NCBI GenBank assembly: GCA_949357655.1
Contig: CASHTG010000012.1
Location: forward strand, 682,001-746,000
DNA length: 64,000 nt
Origin: Parascedosporium putredinis
Lineage: Eukaryota; Ascomycota; Sordariomycetes; Microascales; Microascaceae
Reading direction: 5' to 3'
Shown: positions 1 through 12,624 of the stretch, one piece after another
How the letters are laid out: every line of letters begins with the position of its first letter
Numbering within the stretch: the stretch's first letter is position 1
Notes under the pieces: model-generated
Database searches by the model: none
Seen by the model: the letters and a program-made list of their open reading frames with translations, nothing else
Told to the model about the DNA's origin: nothing
Program-made: the position numbers and the translations under genes

Positions 1-3000
1 TCCCTTTGTCCTCGAACCGAGTTCGAAAAGAAGGAGTAAGTCTCTGCCAAGCAGAGAAGAGGACGGTGTCGCTCTGTCTGGTGGGCACTCACAACGGGGC
101 CAGGCATGTATCATGGGTCTTGGGTATCCCAACTATGACTGTTGTTCCACGAACCTCAAAACACGTCGCGCGCATACTTGACCAGACCAATCTTGAGCCA
201 GGGTCTAGCGTAAGACCAATACCCAGATGTGACAACAAATCAACCCTACTACTGAACCAATCGTGTTGTTCTCTGTCTCATATTACATGACCAAGTATGT
301 GGCAAGGTGTTGGTTCGCATTAAGATGCTTTTGCGTCTTTAGTTGGCTAAGTAGTTCAAATTTATGATTGTTTGGTTGTATCTTGGGGCTTACTCCTTTA
401 CTTTAGAAGCCAGTGCGTTCTTTGAGTGTCTTCAGCCTCGAGAAGGTGGTGATGGCTAACGCTGCTAGCATCAAACCGATAATCTGTAGACTCCTGTTCA
501 ACGGATCCCTCTCGGCCTACCGAGATGATGCTTTCCTCAAAGGTACACCGCTCTCTACATGGTCACGGGAAGCACTTCCGCCCGCCTTAAGGCGTGCTCG
601 AAAAGAGCCCACCTATTAAGAGCATGCCCAGCAGGACAACATGGATCTGTTTCGAGATCCTAGAAAGCGCGGAATACATCATTTGACTTGAAGGAGCGCG
701 ACGGAGATGGCGCCTGCTATTCATTCAATCACAACCCAAATTCTCGGGTTTCTCAAAGCTACTCCCTCGACATGTTTAGCCAGTTTGTGAAGCGAGAGGG
801 TGTAAGATGTCTAAATGGAACAAGGCCGAGGTCATCCAGAGAAAAGAAACCGGAAACCGGTCGGACAGGCTCTCCTCGACGCAAGAAACCGTGTGTCGGG
901 AGTCGATGACAAAGTTGCGGCGCAGGCACACCCAACAGGTCCTACCACGGTTTGGAAACGAGATAAGCGTCAGCGGGGTATTGCCAAAGGGCCGTTGCCA
1001 GATTCTGGGATAGACTCGGCGGGTGGGATATTAGAGACGCGGAAAGGGAAAGAGTAAGTGAACGAGTGGGTGTGGTGGATGGAGGTGCGGTGATTGTGGG
1101 TGTGCGCGCGGACGGGTGCGAGCAGGTAATGTTGTAAGCCACCTGAAGCTCGTACATTGATGAAGTCGGCCGTCCGCCCTCACCAACCTTTGAAGTCTCT
1201 TTAAGCCTCTAATACCCAAGCGCAACGGGTGTAGCTCAGGCATAGTGGGAGCGTCTGCCTCAGGTAGCTTCTCAAGAGGTACTGATTTGCTTACACCAAG
1301 CGGCGGCTGACTCGAACTCATCGCAAAGTCTATTTCCAAACGGCCAAGAAACCAACAGGGGCGCACCAAAGAGACACACTCTCTCGTCTCTTCATGCGTG
1401 TACCGAAGCGTCTTTTTCCCTTCTATCTTCGCTTCGTTGAAGGGAGAGATATAATAAGACAAAGCTACCCCTCCCTTAGGAAGCGGTGACACCAACCTTG
1501 TCCAATGACTTGGATCGTGAAGTCCTAGGCATTTCCGTCTTCGCAATCAAGTGTAGCTCAATCAACCTAAGAAACGAAACCACCGAGGCCGAGGGGATTG
1601 CTATACAAGGCTGGCCCTCGAGTCACACAAGCAGGCCGAGCCACGAAATGGATTGATCCATTGGATCAAGATGTACTAGCTTGGCTTTGTTAACGATGCC
1701 CCTTTCGGGCCGTGGGGTTAGAGTCGCCGGCGCCCGAAGCGGGTAAAGTGAGGGGCGGGTTTTGACTTCATTTGATGATAGGCTGGGTGATGGAGAGAGC
1801 TTGTGTATTGCGCTCACCCGCCCGCCAAGCAGAGGCCGGATGGCTTTGCCATTGCTGGAGGGGTGTGTTTCTTTGCCTTGGTGTTCTCGACATGGTTGAA
1901 CGGGATTGCCTGCATGCCGCATCGGCTGGCAGGCTGAGAGGGTTTTTTCCTCTTTCTCTTTTTTTTTTTTTTTCGATGGATCCATGGATGAATCAACGAC
2001 ACGCAATCGAGTGCTGGCCTCCACCATCCATTGATGGATGTGCTGGAGTAGGCACATTCACGGATCCATGGATCCAATAGATCTGTGGCTGGAGGGATCA
2101 ATCCTCTTCAATTGATAAACTCTACACTAAACCTTAATTCAAGCAGAGTTGGGGCACAGGACAACGTTCCACCCAACGGCTCAATTCAATCCTGCCGCCA
2201 GATTGATTGCGCGACTCCTCATTCGCATCCCTCCCTCCCCGTTTAGTCGGGTCTCTTCTCCGCTCTTTCCACCAGGGTCGCCGGTTTCCGAATTTCTCGT
2301 CTCAATCCTCGGTTCGCCCGCCCTCAGTGACCGTCTTTCTGGACGGAGGCGGCGAGTAATAGCATCTCTATCAGCCATTGCCCATGAGGTGTTGGGGCCT
2401 GTCCAGTATGGGACCAAAAATAGAAAAATCGCCAGATGCGGTTCGTTTCTTCATGCGGGGACACCTCCTAGCCTACCTAACCAGCGCCACGGCCCAGGAT
2501 CGGGATCGGCCCAGCGGATGGCATTGACGGCGATGGGAGGAAGATCATGCTGGAGAATATCAATCGCAGCCTGCTCTGTTCTCTTGGAGGAACACATGGG
2601 AAATCCAGTTTGGCAGGCGCGACGCTACGCTACGTGTACGCGTACAATTATCTATAGCTGCGGATGGATGTGACGACGACTTGTCCGCCCTTCGCAGTCG
2701 ATCCAAAACTAGGAGTTCAAATGAAGTGCATTGCTAGCCCTCAACCCAGCGGCCCTCTACCGTTTAGCCCAAAGGGCGCAGTTGAAGCGAAAGGGCAACC
2801 CAAGTGAGTAAGAAAAAAGGGGACAAAAAGACTGAGTGGCGGCTTTCTTGGTTCTGGCTCGTCGTACACCAATATAATACATTAGCAGATATTGGCGGCC
2901 ATCCACATGGCTGCTTTGTCGCCCCCATTTGGGGTTGGTACCTTGCACACTCCGTGGAAGCAGCCACGATCTGACGTGCCAGGCGAAATTAGGCGTTACG

Positions 3001-4809
3001 CATCCACCCCATCCATCTCCATCTAGGCACTTCATTGATCGATCGTGGATGGATGGGGAACGTGTCGTTTCTCCTCTCTTTCCTGCTTGTCCGCTGCACT
3101 TTTGCGACCGTCGTGTACCTGGGGGAGAAGCCAGCCGGCTCACTGGTCAACTTTAATTCCATCCACACCAAACCAGTGCCACCGAGAACCCTTTTCTGGG
3201 TGCTCTCAATCCCAGGCCGTCTTTGCCTCAAGAGCCCGCGGGAAAAACAAGTGGAGGGATTAAAAGACGGGCGGGTATAACCAGCCACAGAGCGGGCTTG
3301 ACTTTCTTGTCTTTTTTCTTTCTCTTTTTCTTTCTTTTTCTCTCCCTCCCCTCTATCACTCCCCCTCTCCGCTTGCCCCGTGCGCCGGTTACCCGACCCT
3401 TTCCCTGGATACGCTTAACTTTGGAGATCCATGGATCCGATGTCAATGTATCTCGTTGACAGCCGGCGCATGACTGTAGTCCCATGCCCGTGGGCTCAGA
3501 GGACTCGAGTCTTGTTCAGCTCTTCGGTATAGCACAATATAATAGGTCTATTAAAAAGAAAGGAAACAAAAGACGGGAAGTAGAAGAGGGCAGGTGATGA
3601 GAGCAATGAACTAAGTAAATGTGAGATTTCATGACGAAGATGAAATCCTTTTGCAGGAGCAAGCAAGTTGGTGTGATGGAGAGTAGCGAGCCAAGAAACT
3701 GTATTTTAGAGCCTAGAGCAGAAAAAATATGAACAAGCAGGAAGGTGAAGAAACACATCTCTGGATCTATGTGCCCTTTGTGTGTGAAAAAGGCAAGAAT
3801 GCCAATGAAGACGTACGTTGAGATGCGGGGAGGAGCACGAGCATTGATCCATTGCATACAATGGATGTATGCCCACCTACACCCGACGAGACATGGAGGG
3901 CTTGAAAGCATCGACCGAATCCAATCAATATCAATGGGTGCTCACTCCGCCCATTGACGCTGCTATAAGGGCGGTGGCACGCCAGCATGGTATTCGTGCT
4001 GCATGATAAATGGGATTGGGGATATCCGGGAGAGCAATCTATTGAGGTGTGGGTGAAGAGAGGGCCTTGATATATTGCAGCGGACCTGGGGGCGGATATG
4101 ACATTTCCGGCGGTAGAAACAGTTGACGACCATACACACCACATGGAACCATTGAAAGTCTCGTCATCCTTCAATAAAGACTGCGACGGCCGTCCCTTGA
4201 TCTCTAATCGTCTTTTTTGGTCTCTTTTACAAGGAAACGCCGTCTTCACTTTGCTTTGCCACTCGTTCTTTTCGCCTTCATCCCTTCATTTTATCTTCGC
4301 CCCGTGTCTTCCCAAGCGGGCGCTGACTTGTTTATTTTTTTCCTCCTTTAACCTTGAGCATTCAATATCTTTTTGGTGACCCTGGCCGGAACCAAAAACT
4401 CGTTTGGAGAGACTTGAATTTGTTGACGCTCTCTCTGTCTCTCTTCCGTTCCTTCTAACGGCCGAGCTGGACTTGTTCGCCGCCACTAACAAACGCTTGA
4501 TCCATTGATGCCCGCGCAAGGACTCGACAAACGTACAATTTAACCGATCACAATATCCAGAACAAGCACCCGGCCCTCAGCGCCACGATTCTCTCTTTAT
4601 CGGCAATGAGATCCTAATGGGGGATTTTTGTCGCTTTTCTGGGATCGCTGAGACGGGAAATTCGTGTTAACCTTGGCGCCGCCGCGCAGTCACCCTTCGA
4701 CTTACACGCGCCGCAACGCCCTAAGACGAAGGGAAAAAAAAAAAAAGAGCAGGAAACGAGGGCAGGGACAAGGAGGCCGAAGGATAATCACCAACCGCGA
4801 TTCGGCGCC
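1..4809. other. gene-free left flank
   Basis: No reading frame here has convincing coding character or a recognisable family. The stretch holds a T15 run (1959-1973), a CT-rich tract around 3300-3370, a tRNA-like remnant near 1227-1315, and several short palindromes of the GGATCCATGG / ATCCATTG type (for example 2062-2075 and 3426-3437). The last few hundred bases are probably the promoter and leader of the 7TM gene that starts at 4810; an A12 run lies about 60 bp before its start codon. Confidence 0.7.
2062..2075. repeat. perfect 14-bp palindrome GGATCCATGGATCC
   Basis: GGATCCATGGATCC is its own reverse complement. It lies 22 bp after another palindrome, CATCCAT-TG-ATGGATG (2025-2040), and about 75 bp after a third (1975-1990). 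It belongs to a family of similar words scattered through the intergenic DNA of this window. Confidence 0.8.
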
Positions 4810-6509
4810 ATGGCGTCAAATACAACAGTCGAGAACCTGGACGTCCCGGACGAGTATGTCGGCCATACCGTGGTGCCGTGCGCCGTCATCTCTACCGTCA
4901 TTGCGGCGACCTTTGTCGGTCTGAGATTCTACACGAGGGGCGTTTTGATACGGAGGTTAGGGCTGGAGGACTGGTTCATACTCGTGTCGCTTGTGAGTTT
5001 GGAGATCCTCTTCCGGGACCTTTGATACGTATGGGGAGGTCGTTAACGCCATTACCTGTAGCTTTTCGCTCTCGGCTCCATGGCCGGAACAGTCGCCAGT
5101 AAGTTCACCATGATTATTGGAGCGGCGTAGCTTGTCGGGAGGGGGCGCCAAAAGCCAGCCTGGCTATCGCATGCCCGCCAGGACCAACGTTGCGGCTAAC
5201 ACGTTTCCTTCTCAGTGGTCGAAGCTGGACTCGGGCGCCATAGGCAATACCTCACGACAAAGCAATTCGAGACGTACCTCCAGGTGAGAAACAGACCCCC
5301 TTCTTTCCGGCTGGCTATCCATCTCGACCTGTAATTCCCGGGCAGTACTGACATTAGAGTGAAACCCCCAGGCCAATCTCTTCACCTCGATCCTCTATTC
5401 TGCCTCGCTTACCTTTACGAAGCTCTCCATCCTCAGCCTCTACCTCCGAATCCTGACCTACGACTATACCCAGCTTGCTACCAAGCTCCTCATCCTCACC
5501 GTCTGCCTTTCCCATACGTATATCCTCACCAACCTATTCGTCTCATGCATACCTCTCAAGGCCTTTTGGGACTTTCCTCTGCGAAGGACATCGTATTGCC
5601 ACGATAGCTCCATCTACTGGTCGAACTACGTCCTCCACATCGCTACCGATTTCCTCATCTTTTGCTACCTTTACCCGTCATCTCCAAGCTGCGCATACCG
5701 AAGAAGCAAAAGATTAGCCTTTTGGCGGTGTTCCTCCTCGCGTTTGGGTAAGTAGAGTGAAAAACGCCCCAGCCGGACAAGGGTTGAAAAAAAATACAAA
5801 GGAGGACATGGTTTTCCTTTTATACGCATTAGACACTAATTTGTTCCTCCCTTTTTCCCTCCACAGAGTTTGCGCCGTATCCGTCCTCCGAATGGTCCTC
5901 TTTCTCGACTCCAACGCCGCCGATAAGCCGAACCGCGGCGACATCACCTTCACGACCATTAGCATGGCGAACTGGTCCATGATCGAGATCTGCGCCTCCA
6001 TCCTCTGCGCCTGCCTACCCACGCTCAAGCCCCTCATCATGCGCATCGTTCCCAACTTCTCCTCCCGCTCCGGCACCCCCGCCACCGACTGGCACGATGA
6101 CGTCGCCGGTATGGCCGGCTACGAGCGGCCCCTCACCATCGGCACCCGCCCCAGCCGAAGGAACAGAAACCTATTTTCGGCCCGGGACCTACTCGCCTCC
6201 TTAGCCATGACCGACGACGGAACCCGCGGGCCTAATAGCGGCGTCGACCGGCGCCTGAGCGGAGCGGACGACGTCTCTCGAGATAGCGACGTCGAGCTGG
6301 GCGGCGCGCGGAGATTGAGCTGCGCTTCCTGCTCCGACGGGGCGAGCTTGCACAAGGGGAGGATGCGCGAGGAGGAGTACGCCCTCGAGGATCTGACGCC
6401 CGTGGATAGAGAGGACCCGGAGGCCTTTCGGGACGGGGCTCGGCCGCTTTCCAGGAATGAGAAGCCCCTGCAGTCCAGTGCGTCAGACCCAAAATCTGCC
6501 ACTGAGTAA
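4810..6509 (+). CDS. fungal 7TM rhodopsin-domain integral membrane protein
   Basis: This looks like a seven-helix plasma-membrane protein of the fungal rhodopsin-domain family, related to the PTH11-like receptor group but without a CFEM domain. Visible signs are the N-terminal segment ending in GLRFYTR...LGLEDW, hydrophobic helices in every exon, and a long acidic/serine-rich cytoplasmic tail after residue about 300. Likely exons are 4810-4992, 5062-5098, 5216-5283, 5372-5747 and 5867-6509, all with GT..AG borders and consistent phases. The fourth exon loses frame at the T4 run 5660-5663; one more T would restore a continuous helix, so I treat this as a sequence error. The start at 4810 is the first ATG in frame with the conserved helix 1. 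Ligand and downstream partner are unknown; receptor function is inferred from family membership only. Confidence 0.8.
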
Positions 6510-7524
6510 AAGGTGTCGCTGCGGGAATGTAAGCCGGCGGATGGAGAAAGGTTCTCGTCCTGAGCTGGACGAGGATCATGATGGATGTTTGAATGCCGTT
6601 TATGACATGAGTATGTAAGCATTTGGGTTTTGGAGCGCTATCATTCTTGCTTTCTTTCCCTACACCCCTCTCTTTACCATTCCTTGATTTATGCCTATAT
6701 CCCTTCTTCTTCTTCTTCTTCTTCTTCTTCTTCTCTTTTTCTTTCTTTTTCTTTTTTTTTACTTTTTTCGCGGGTCGACAAAGGCGTCAAACGGGAGCAT
6801 GAGGGAATGGTCTTCGGGTATAGGCCAATAAGGAGGATAGTTCCCAGTGTTGTTGCTGTTATGGTTGGAGGTTCATTGGATGTTCTATCTCTGGAGAGCT
6901 ACTTCGATTCTTGTATCTATCTTCGCTTCCGTCAGACCTCCCTGCTATCCAGCGTTACGTGGCTCGCTCAATGGATACTTGGAGGCGGGTTCCTTAACAC
7001 ATCATTACTCTCAATGGAAGCTCACTGTCTTATAAAAACCTACCAGATGCCATCTAGGCTTTCGAGGAGAAAATGGGACAATCGTGCGGGTATGTGAGAG
7101 TTTCTGTTCTTATATTCACGGTGCGCTTGATTGGCATGGAGAGTCGGACCCCGTAGGCAACATCTCCATGTTCGCGTAGCAACTACATAAAGTCCAACAG
7201 ACGGCGAACCCCATAACGCCTGCCATTGCGCTGCCTTTTCTCCGGCAATGCACTACAACAAACAATCTTGTATCTAGGAGAGATCGAGGAGGTTAGAACG
7301 GTTATTGCTTGCAAAGTGAGCATGCTTGCTGCGAGAGGTGGCTTACTGGATGCGAAAACACCCGTTTTCCTCCCACGCGATGGCTTGACCCGAGGCCTAC
7401 ATGGCTACTCGGGGGTGACTAGAACCATTCGGTTCCGCCTACCTGCCATAGAAGCTCTGATGGCCTTGCTTTTTCTTTTCTTGTTTTTTTATTAACCTCT
7501 TTTTGCTTTATCCCGCTTCTCCGT
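6510..7524. other. intergenic between convergent 7TM gene and FAL1
   Basis: The 3' ends of the 7TM gene (+) and of FAL1 (-) face each other here. No coding signal is seen. The stretch contains a (TTC)n microsatellite followed by a pyrimidine tract and is otherwise unremarkable. Confidence 0.65.
6704..6734 (+). repeat. (TTC)10 microsatellite
   Basis: About ten uninterrupted TTC units run into a longer T/C-rich tract up to about 6770. It lies in the 3' flank of the 7TM gene. Confidence 0.9.
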
Positions 7525-8859
7525 CTACGAGATAAGGTCTGCGACGTTCATAGGCATTTCGTCGATTTGGGTCGAGTAGTACACTGTCAAAAGTTAGGAA
7601 AAAGAAAACAGGGAGAATAGGTGACCAAGGGCGGCTCTCACATTCGATATCGCGAAGAATTCGCACGTCCTCCGTGGTGACAAAGTTGATGGCGACACCC
7701 TTGCGGCCAAAGCGACCACTTCGACCAATGCGATGGATGTAGTTCTCACGGTTGCTGGGAAGGTCGTAGTTGATGACCAAGCTGACCTGCTGCACATCGA
7801 TACCACGCGCCCAGACGTCGGTCGAGATCAGTACACGGCTATCACCACGCCTGAAGTCGTTCATGATGCTGTCTCGCTCCTTTTGAGGCATCTCGCCGTG
7901 CATGCTGCTCACGGTGAAGTTGGCCTCTCGCATCTTGTCCGTTAGCCAGTCAACCTTGCGCCTTGTGTTGCAGAAGATGACAGCTTGCGTGATGGTGAGG
8001 GTATCGTAAAGATCGCACAGCGTGTCAAACTTCCAGTCCTCCTTCTCGACGGCAATGAAGTACTGCTTTAGGCCCTCAAGCGTCAACTCGTCACGCTTGA
8101 CGAGAATGCGAACGGGGTCCGTCATGAACTTGGTGGTCATGTCGAGCACATCGTAAGGGAGAGTTGCGCTGACGACGACGACCTGGGTGGCGGGAGGAAG
8201 GTGGCGGTACACGTCATAGATTTGCTCACGGAATCCGCGGTTGAGGAGCTCGTCGGCCTCATCAAGAACGAGCATCTTGATATGTCTCGTACGGAGGTTG
8301 CGGCGACGAATCATATCAGCCACGCGACCGGGGGTTCCCGACACGATGTGCTGACCATAGTCTAGCTTTCGGATATCCTCTCCAACGTTTGTGCCACCAA
8401 TGCACGCATGGCACTGTACATTCATGTAGTCGCCAAGTGCCATGACGACGGACTGGATCTGGGTCGCGAGCTCTCGGGTTGGGGAGAGGACGAGGGCCTG
8501 GGTCTCGCGCACGGCGGTATCTATGACTTGGAGCATGCTGATGGAGAACGTCGCCGTCTTACCAGTACCGGATTGGGCCTGGGCGATGGTATCGCGACCC
8601 TTGCAGATCTGGACAATTGCGCGCGACTGGACGGCAGAGGGGTTTCGTAGCCATATGCGTAGATGCCTCGAAGAAGATTTTCTACACAGAGGAATTAGTG
8701 ATAAAAGTCCGATAGGATTTTGCGACAGGAGATTTCCAACATACCCTTCAACGACATGGCCTCGAAGGTCGGGTGGACCGTGACCTCTTTCGAGGTGGTA
8801 AACTCCATGCGCTCTTCAGCCTTGCGGTCAATGCCGCCGGAAGCAGCCCCGTCGGCCAT
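7525..8859 (-). CDS. FAL1: DEAD-box ATP-dependent RNA helicase FAL1 / eIF4A3
   Basis: This is the eIF4AIII-type RNA helicase (Fal1 in yeast), involved in pre-rRNA processing and, in fungi with introns, the exon-junction complex core. The protein is about 404 residues, the normal family length. Motifs appear in order: AQSGTGKT (Walker A), PTRELA, TPGR, DEAD, SAT, and HRIGRSGR (motif VI). The C-terminus carries the family ending YYSTQIDEMPMNVADL. Exons are 8745-8859, 7642-8681 and 7525-7583; both introns have clean splice sites. One frame break sits at the C4 run (G4 on the plus strand, 8639-8642) just before AVQSRA; adding one base restores the family sequence. The start at 8859 gives MADGA. 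It is transcribed divergently from SF3A3, with about 410 bp between the two start codons. Confidence 0.95.
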
Positions 8860-9270
8860 GATTGCAGAAAGGGGGCGAGATGGTTTCTAGGGAGTGAATT
8901 TATTCGAAGAGGAGGGAATCTCGGGAACGGAGACGATTGCTGTGGTCGAAGAGAAGTTGTGGGTGAAACTGATTTGAATGAGATGGCGGGATGGCTTGGT
9001 TGAAGTTTCCAAACAATCAGAGGACGGCTGGTCAGTGACAAGGAAAAAAATATTAACAGTGCAGAGCGCAAGTTCATCGGTTGGTAGCCTTGCAAAGTGC
9101 CGCGCATTTACTGTATTTGTTAGAAGTACGCACTGTATACTTTCCGCAAGAGCTTCCTTCAGGTTCGAACATTTCTTGTTGCCTTTGAAGCTGAGTTTCC
9201 AAACAATTTCATTCCTAGCTCGAAAAACAGTCAAAAGAAAGCCCACCAGAACGACCCCTCAACCTCAATC
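8860..9270. promoter_or_regulatory. shared divergent promoter region, FAL1 / SF3A3
   Basis: This 411-bp gap separates the start codons of two divergently transcribed RNA-processing genes. It must hold both 5' UTRs and both core promoters. No clear TATA box or named factor site stands out. Confidence 0.5.
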
Positions 9271-10786
9271 ATGTTTCTGGAAGACGAGCGCTACCTCCAC
9301 GAGGACTTGGAGCGGCTCGAGCAGGCTATTGCCGACCGCATCGGAGATGACCCCAAGCACATACGCGACAGGTTGAATAAAGACCACGAGATTGCGCAAC
9401 TCCTCCAACAGATCAAGGAACAGTCCGCGTCATTACTAAAACTCTACCGGGACGAAGATTCCGGCTTAACAAACGAGATCCAGCGGATAGGGACCGGTGA
9501 TCCTTTCGACGAGTTCTACCGAGAGGTCACAGCCATCCGTGATCATCACGCTCGCTATCCCAACGAGCAGGCAGAGAACACCGAAGTGCGCTACCGCGCG
9601 AAGCGGACGGCGGACGGCGAACTCATACCTTATGTCATAGACGCCCTGTTCTCCGGAGAGGAAGCCTTTGGCCGGTTTCTGGATCTCCATGCGTGCCACG
9701 ACTCATATCTCAACCTGCCCAACGTCAAGCGCCTCAACTACATACAGTATCTGGAGCTGTTTGACAACTTTGCCGTCGGCGCTGGAGGGATAAAGCGAGA
9801 CGACAAGTTGACGGATCAGTATTTTAAATATCTAGGGGAGCTTGCGGACTACCTCGAGTCATTTATGCGCCGAACCCGACCGCTGGAAAACGTCGACAAA
9901 GTTGTCGCGGATTTCGATAACGAGTTCGAAGCTGCCTGGGAGAAGGATGAGGTAGAAGGGTGGAAGAAAGACGCGGGTGCCAAGACGAATGGATCGGGCG
10001 CCCAAACTAGCACGGCGGATGCCGTATACTGCGAAGATTGCGAAAAGGAATTCAAAAACGAAAACGTTTACAAAAACCACCTTACAGGAAGGAAACATAT
10101 CAAGGCGGCAGAGAGACGTGCCCAAAGACAAGAGGAAGAGGGAGGCGAGGAGACACAGACACGCACTGGGGGGTGTCAGCCAGGCGGCTCAAAGAAAAGG
10201 CAGTCGCGGAGCGAGAATTCCGAATCAAGCGCTTAGCCTCCGCTATGTCCACGGAGCGCGGCGATACCAGAATTAACGTCGAAAGGAAACAAGGCATGAC
10301 GGAACGCGAGCGACAGCAGGAGCTCGATAACCTCATGAGCATGGCGGACCGGACCCAGCAGGCGGCGGCGCCAGAGGAGGCGGAAGGGGACGATGAGGGC
10401 GAAGAGAGGATCTACAACCCCTCAAGCTTCCTCTAGCTTGGGACGGCAAGCCTATCCCTTTCTGGCTCTACAGATTACACGGCCTCGGCGTCGAGTTCCC
10501 CTGCGAGATCTGCGGAAATTTCGTCTACATGGGTAGACGCGCGTTCGACAAGCACTTCAACGAGGCGCGCCACGTTTATGGCTTGCGGTGCCTTGGCATT
10601 ACCAACACAACCCTCTTTAGGGATATCTCACACATCGACGAAGCCCTCCGACTCTGGGAGAGAATTCAGAAAGAAGAGAAGAGGAACAAGGTGGACGAAG
10701 GGACCGTGGTTCAGATGGAGGATGCTGAGGGTAACGTGATGCCAGAAAAGGTGTACTATGACTTGCAGAAGCAGGGCTTGTTGTAA
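9271..10786 (+). CDS. PRP9: splicing factor 3A subunit 3 (SF3a60 / Prp9)
   Basis: This subunit of the SF3a complex joins the U2 snRNP and helps bind it to the branch point. The reconstructed protein is about 505 residues, close to the animal homologue. The N-terminal helical region starts MFLEDERYLHEDLERLEQ. A first C2H2 zinc finger (YCEDCEKEF...NHLTGRKH) lies near residue 250, and the diagnostic C-terminal matrin-type finger follows WDGKPIPFWLYRLHG (CEICGN...HFNEARH), then GLRCLGI. No intron is needed. Two 1-nt frame breaks occur, at the G6 run 10168-10173 and the C4 run 10418-10421; in both cases one more base gives the conserved sequence on each side, so this is a working gene with sequence errors. 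Confidence 0.95.
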
Positions 10787-11601
10787 AATTATTTTGTCAG
10801 GACTGGGGTTGGCGGAGTTTGGTCTTGGTTTAATATAGGGACGATGGTTCAGGCCTTCATCTACTGCTCTTTTTAACGGAACCTGCGTCGTCGGTCTAGC
10901 ATCTGATGTTGACGGGAGGCGGCTGCAGCATCAATGCATCTCGGTCTCCGCAAACTCCTGAGTGGGATTCCTCATTTGATGTTACGTATGATGTTGAAAT
11001 TCTAGGAATACTCGGAGAATAGTCTCAGGCCAGCCCAGTCACTCATCGTCATGGCCCCGTACCTGGAATAATGGAGCCATCTGACAACGGTAAGGGCTGG
11101 CATTGCGTCTTGTGCAGCGTGCTTGATTGAGACAAGTCATTCGTACCTGCATTCACGCTTCCAGATAGATTCAGCAATCCATCATTTCAATGTTGCCAAG
11201 ACTCCTTGGGTATTCAACTTGGTGGTGGAAGGAGCACGGATCGCGCAGTTGGTTTGTTAGAGGCGGACCTTGAAGCTGGCCCATCAATTGATTCATTTTT
11301 CAGTTCGTCGTCCGGCGCAGGGCCTGTCGGGGCATTTCGTCCAGGCAGCAGTCCCGCTGGACTTTTAGCACGGTGCCCAGGCCTGAGCCAGCAACAAACG
11401 ACCAGCCTGGCCCACATTGGTCCATTTGAACCTTGCAAGCTTTCACATTGATCAAATCGCACGGTCACTCGAACAGATAGAAACATTGAACATTCCACCC
11501 TGTTGCGCCAACGATCTCACGTCTCCTTTCCTATTTTCTCGTTTTGCGGCTCGAAGCGCGCGTGAAATGTGATATGAAGCTGTAAGAGCCTCCTATTAGG
11601 C
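10787..11601. other. intergenic between SF3A3 and SLX1
   Basis: No gene is seen. It should contain the SF3A3 3' UTR and the SLX1 promoter. Small open frames at 11206-11498 overlap on both strands and lack family features. Confidence 0.6.
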
Positions 11602-12624
11602 ATGTCAGCCTTGGTAAAACCTATCCCGGCCCTCTACACGGTCTACATCCTGCGATCCTCCGTGCGGCACGCGTCCCTCTACATTGGTTCCACACCAAAC
11701 CCGCCGCGCCGGCTGAAGCAGCACAATGGAGAGGTGAAAGGAGGCGCCGCGCGCACGTCGCGCCCGAGTTTGAGGCCCTGGGAAATGGTCGCCATCGTCT
11801 CGGGCTTCCCTGGCATGCTGGCTGCCCTAAAGTTTGAGTGAGTGGGAAAATGCTCCTCCCTCGAGTGCGGGAATACCCGGTACTTGTACAGTTTCCGCTG
11901 ACTTGCGTGTCTGTTTGGAGGTGGGCGCTCGCAAATCCGCACCTCTCGCTGCATATTCCTTCCGAGTCTCGCATATCAGTCGCGACGCAAAGGAAGAAGA
12001 ACGGCCAGCCCAAACGCCCTCGTCAGAGCCTCACTTCGGTGCTTTCGAACCTGCATCTCCTCCTTGGCGTACCTAGCTTCGTAAGGTGGCCTTTAACGCT
12101 CCATTTCTTCCACAAGGATGCGCATAAAGCGTGGAAGGCTTGGCTGGCCGAGAGCAACGACCTTGTTCCTACGAACCTTGTTATCGAGACGGACTTTGGC
12201 CCGTCTACGGCGACATCCGCACCGGAGCCAGTCGGCGGAGAGTCGTGGGGTATCCATGCCTTGGCCGTCAACTATAAGCCGCTCCGAAACTACGTTGAGA
12301 AGACGAACTCTATCTTTTCATTTGAAAGGGAGGGGATTGCGTGCACTGCGGACAAGATATGCCCACCGGCCAAGGGCTTTACGCCGTCTGTCCTAATCAC
12401 GACTGCGAAGCCGTGGGCCATATCACGTGCTGGAGCAACCATCTTCTGTCTGGAGAGGGCCCTCAAGACGCAGTGGTCCCTATCCAAGGCGAATGTCCCT
12501 CCTGCAAGGGGCAGCTGAGATGGGGGATATGATGAAGGAGCTGAGCTTGAGGATCAGAGACCCGAGGGAAGTAGAAAAGCTACTGAAAACTACCAAGAAA
12601 AGCAAAACTCCACAAGTGAGTTAG
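11602..12624 (+). CDS. SLX1: structure-specific endonuclease catalytic subunit SLX1 (GIY-YIG)
   Basis: SLX1 is the catalytic half of the SLX1-SLX4 nuclease that cuts branched DNA such as Holliday junctions and flaps. The N-terminal GIY-YIG domain has VYILRS, then SLYIGSTPNPPRRLKQHNGE, with the invariant Arg in RRLKQHN and the catalytic Glu in KFEWAL. A C-terminal RING-like zinc domain follows: CVHCGQDM, CPNHDCEAVGHITCW, CPSC. Exons are 11602-11837 and 11921-12624; the 83-nt intron splits the catalytic Glu codon. Frame breaks at the G4 run 12332-12335 and the G5 run 12522-12526 each need one extra G; the second restores the usual RWGDMMKEL ending. The reconstructed length is about 313 residues, slightly short but within the fungal range. 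Confidence 0.93.
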
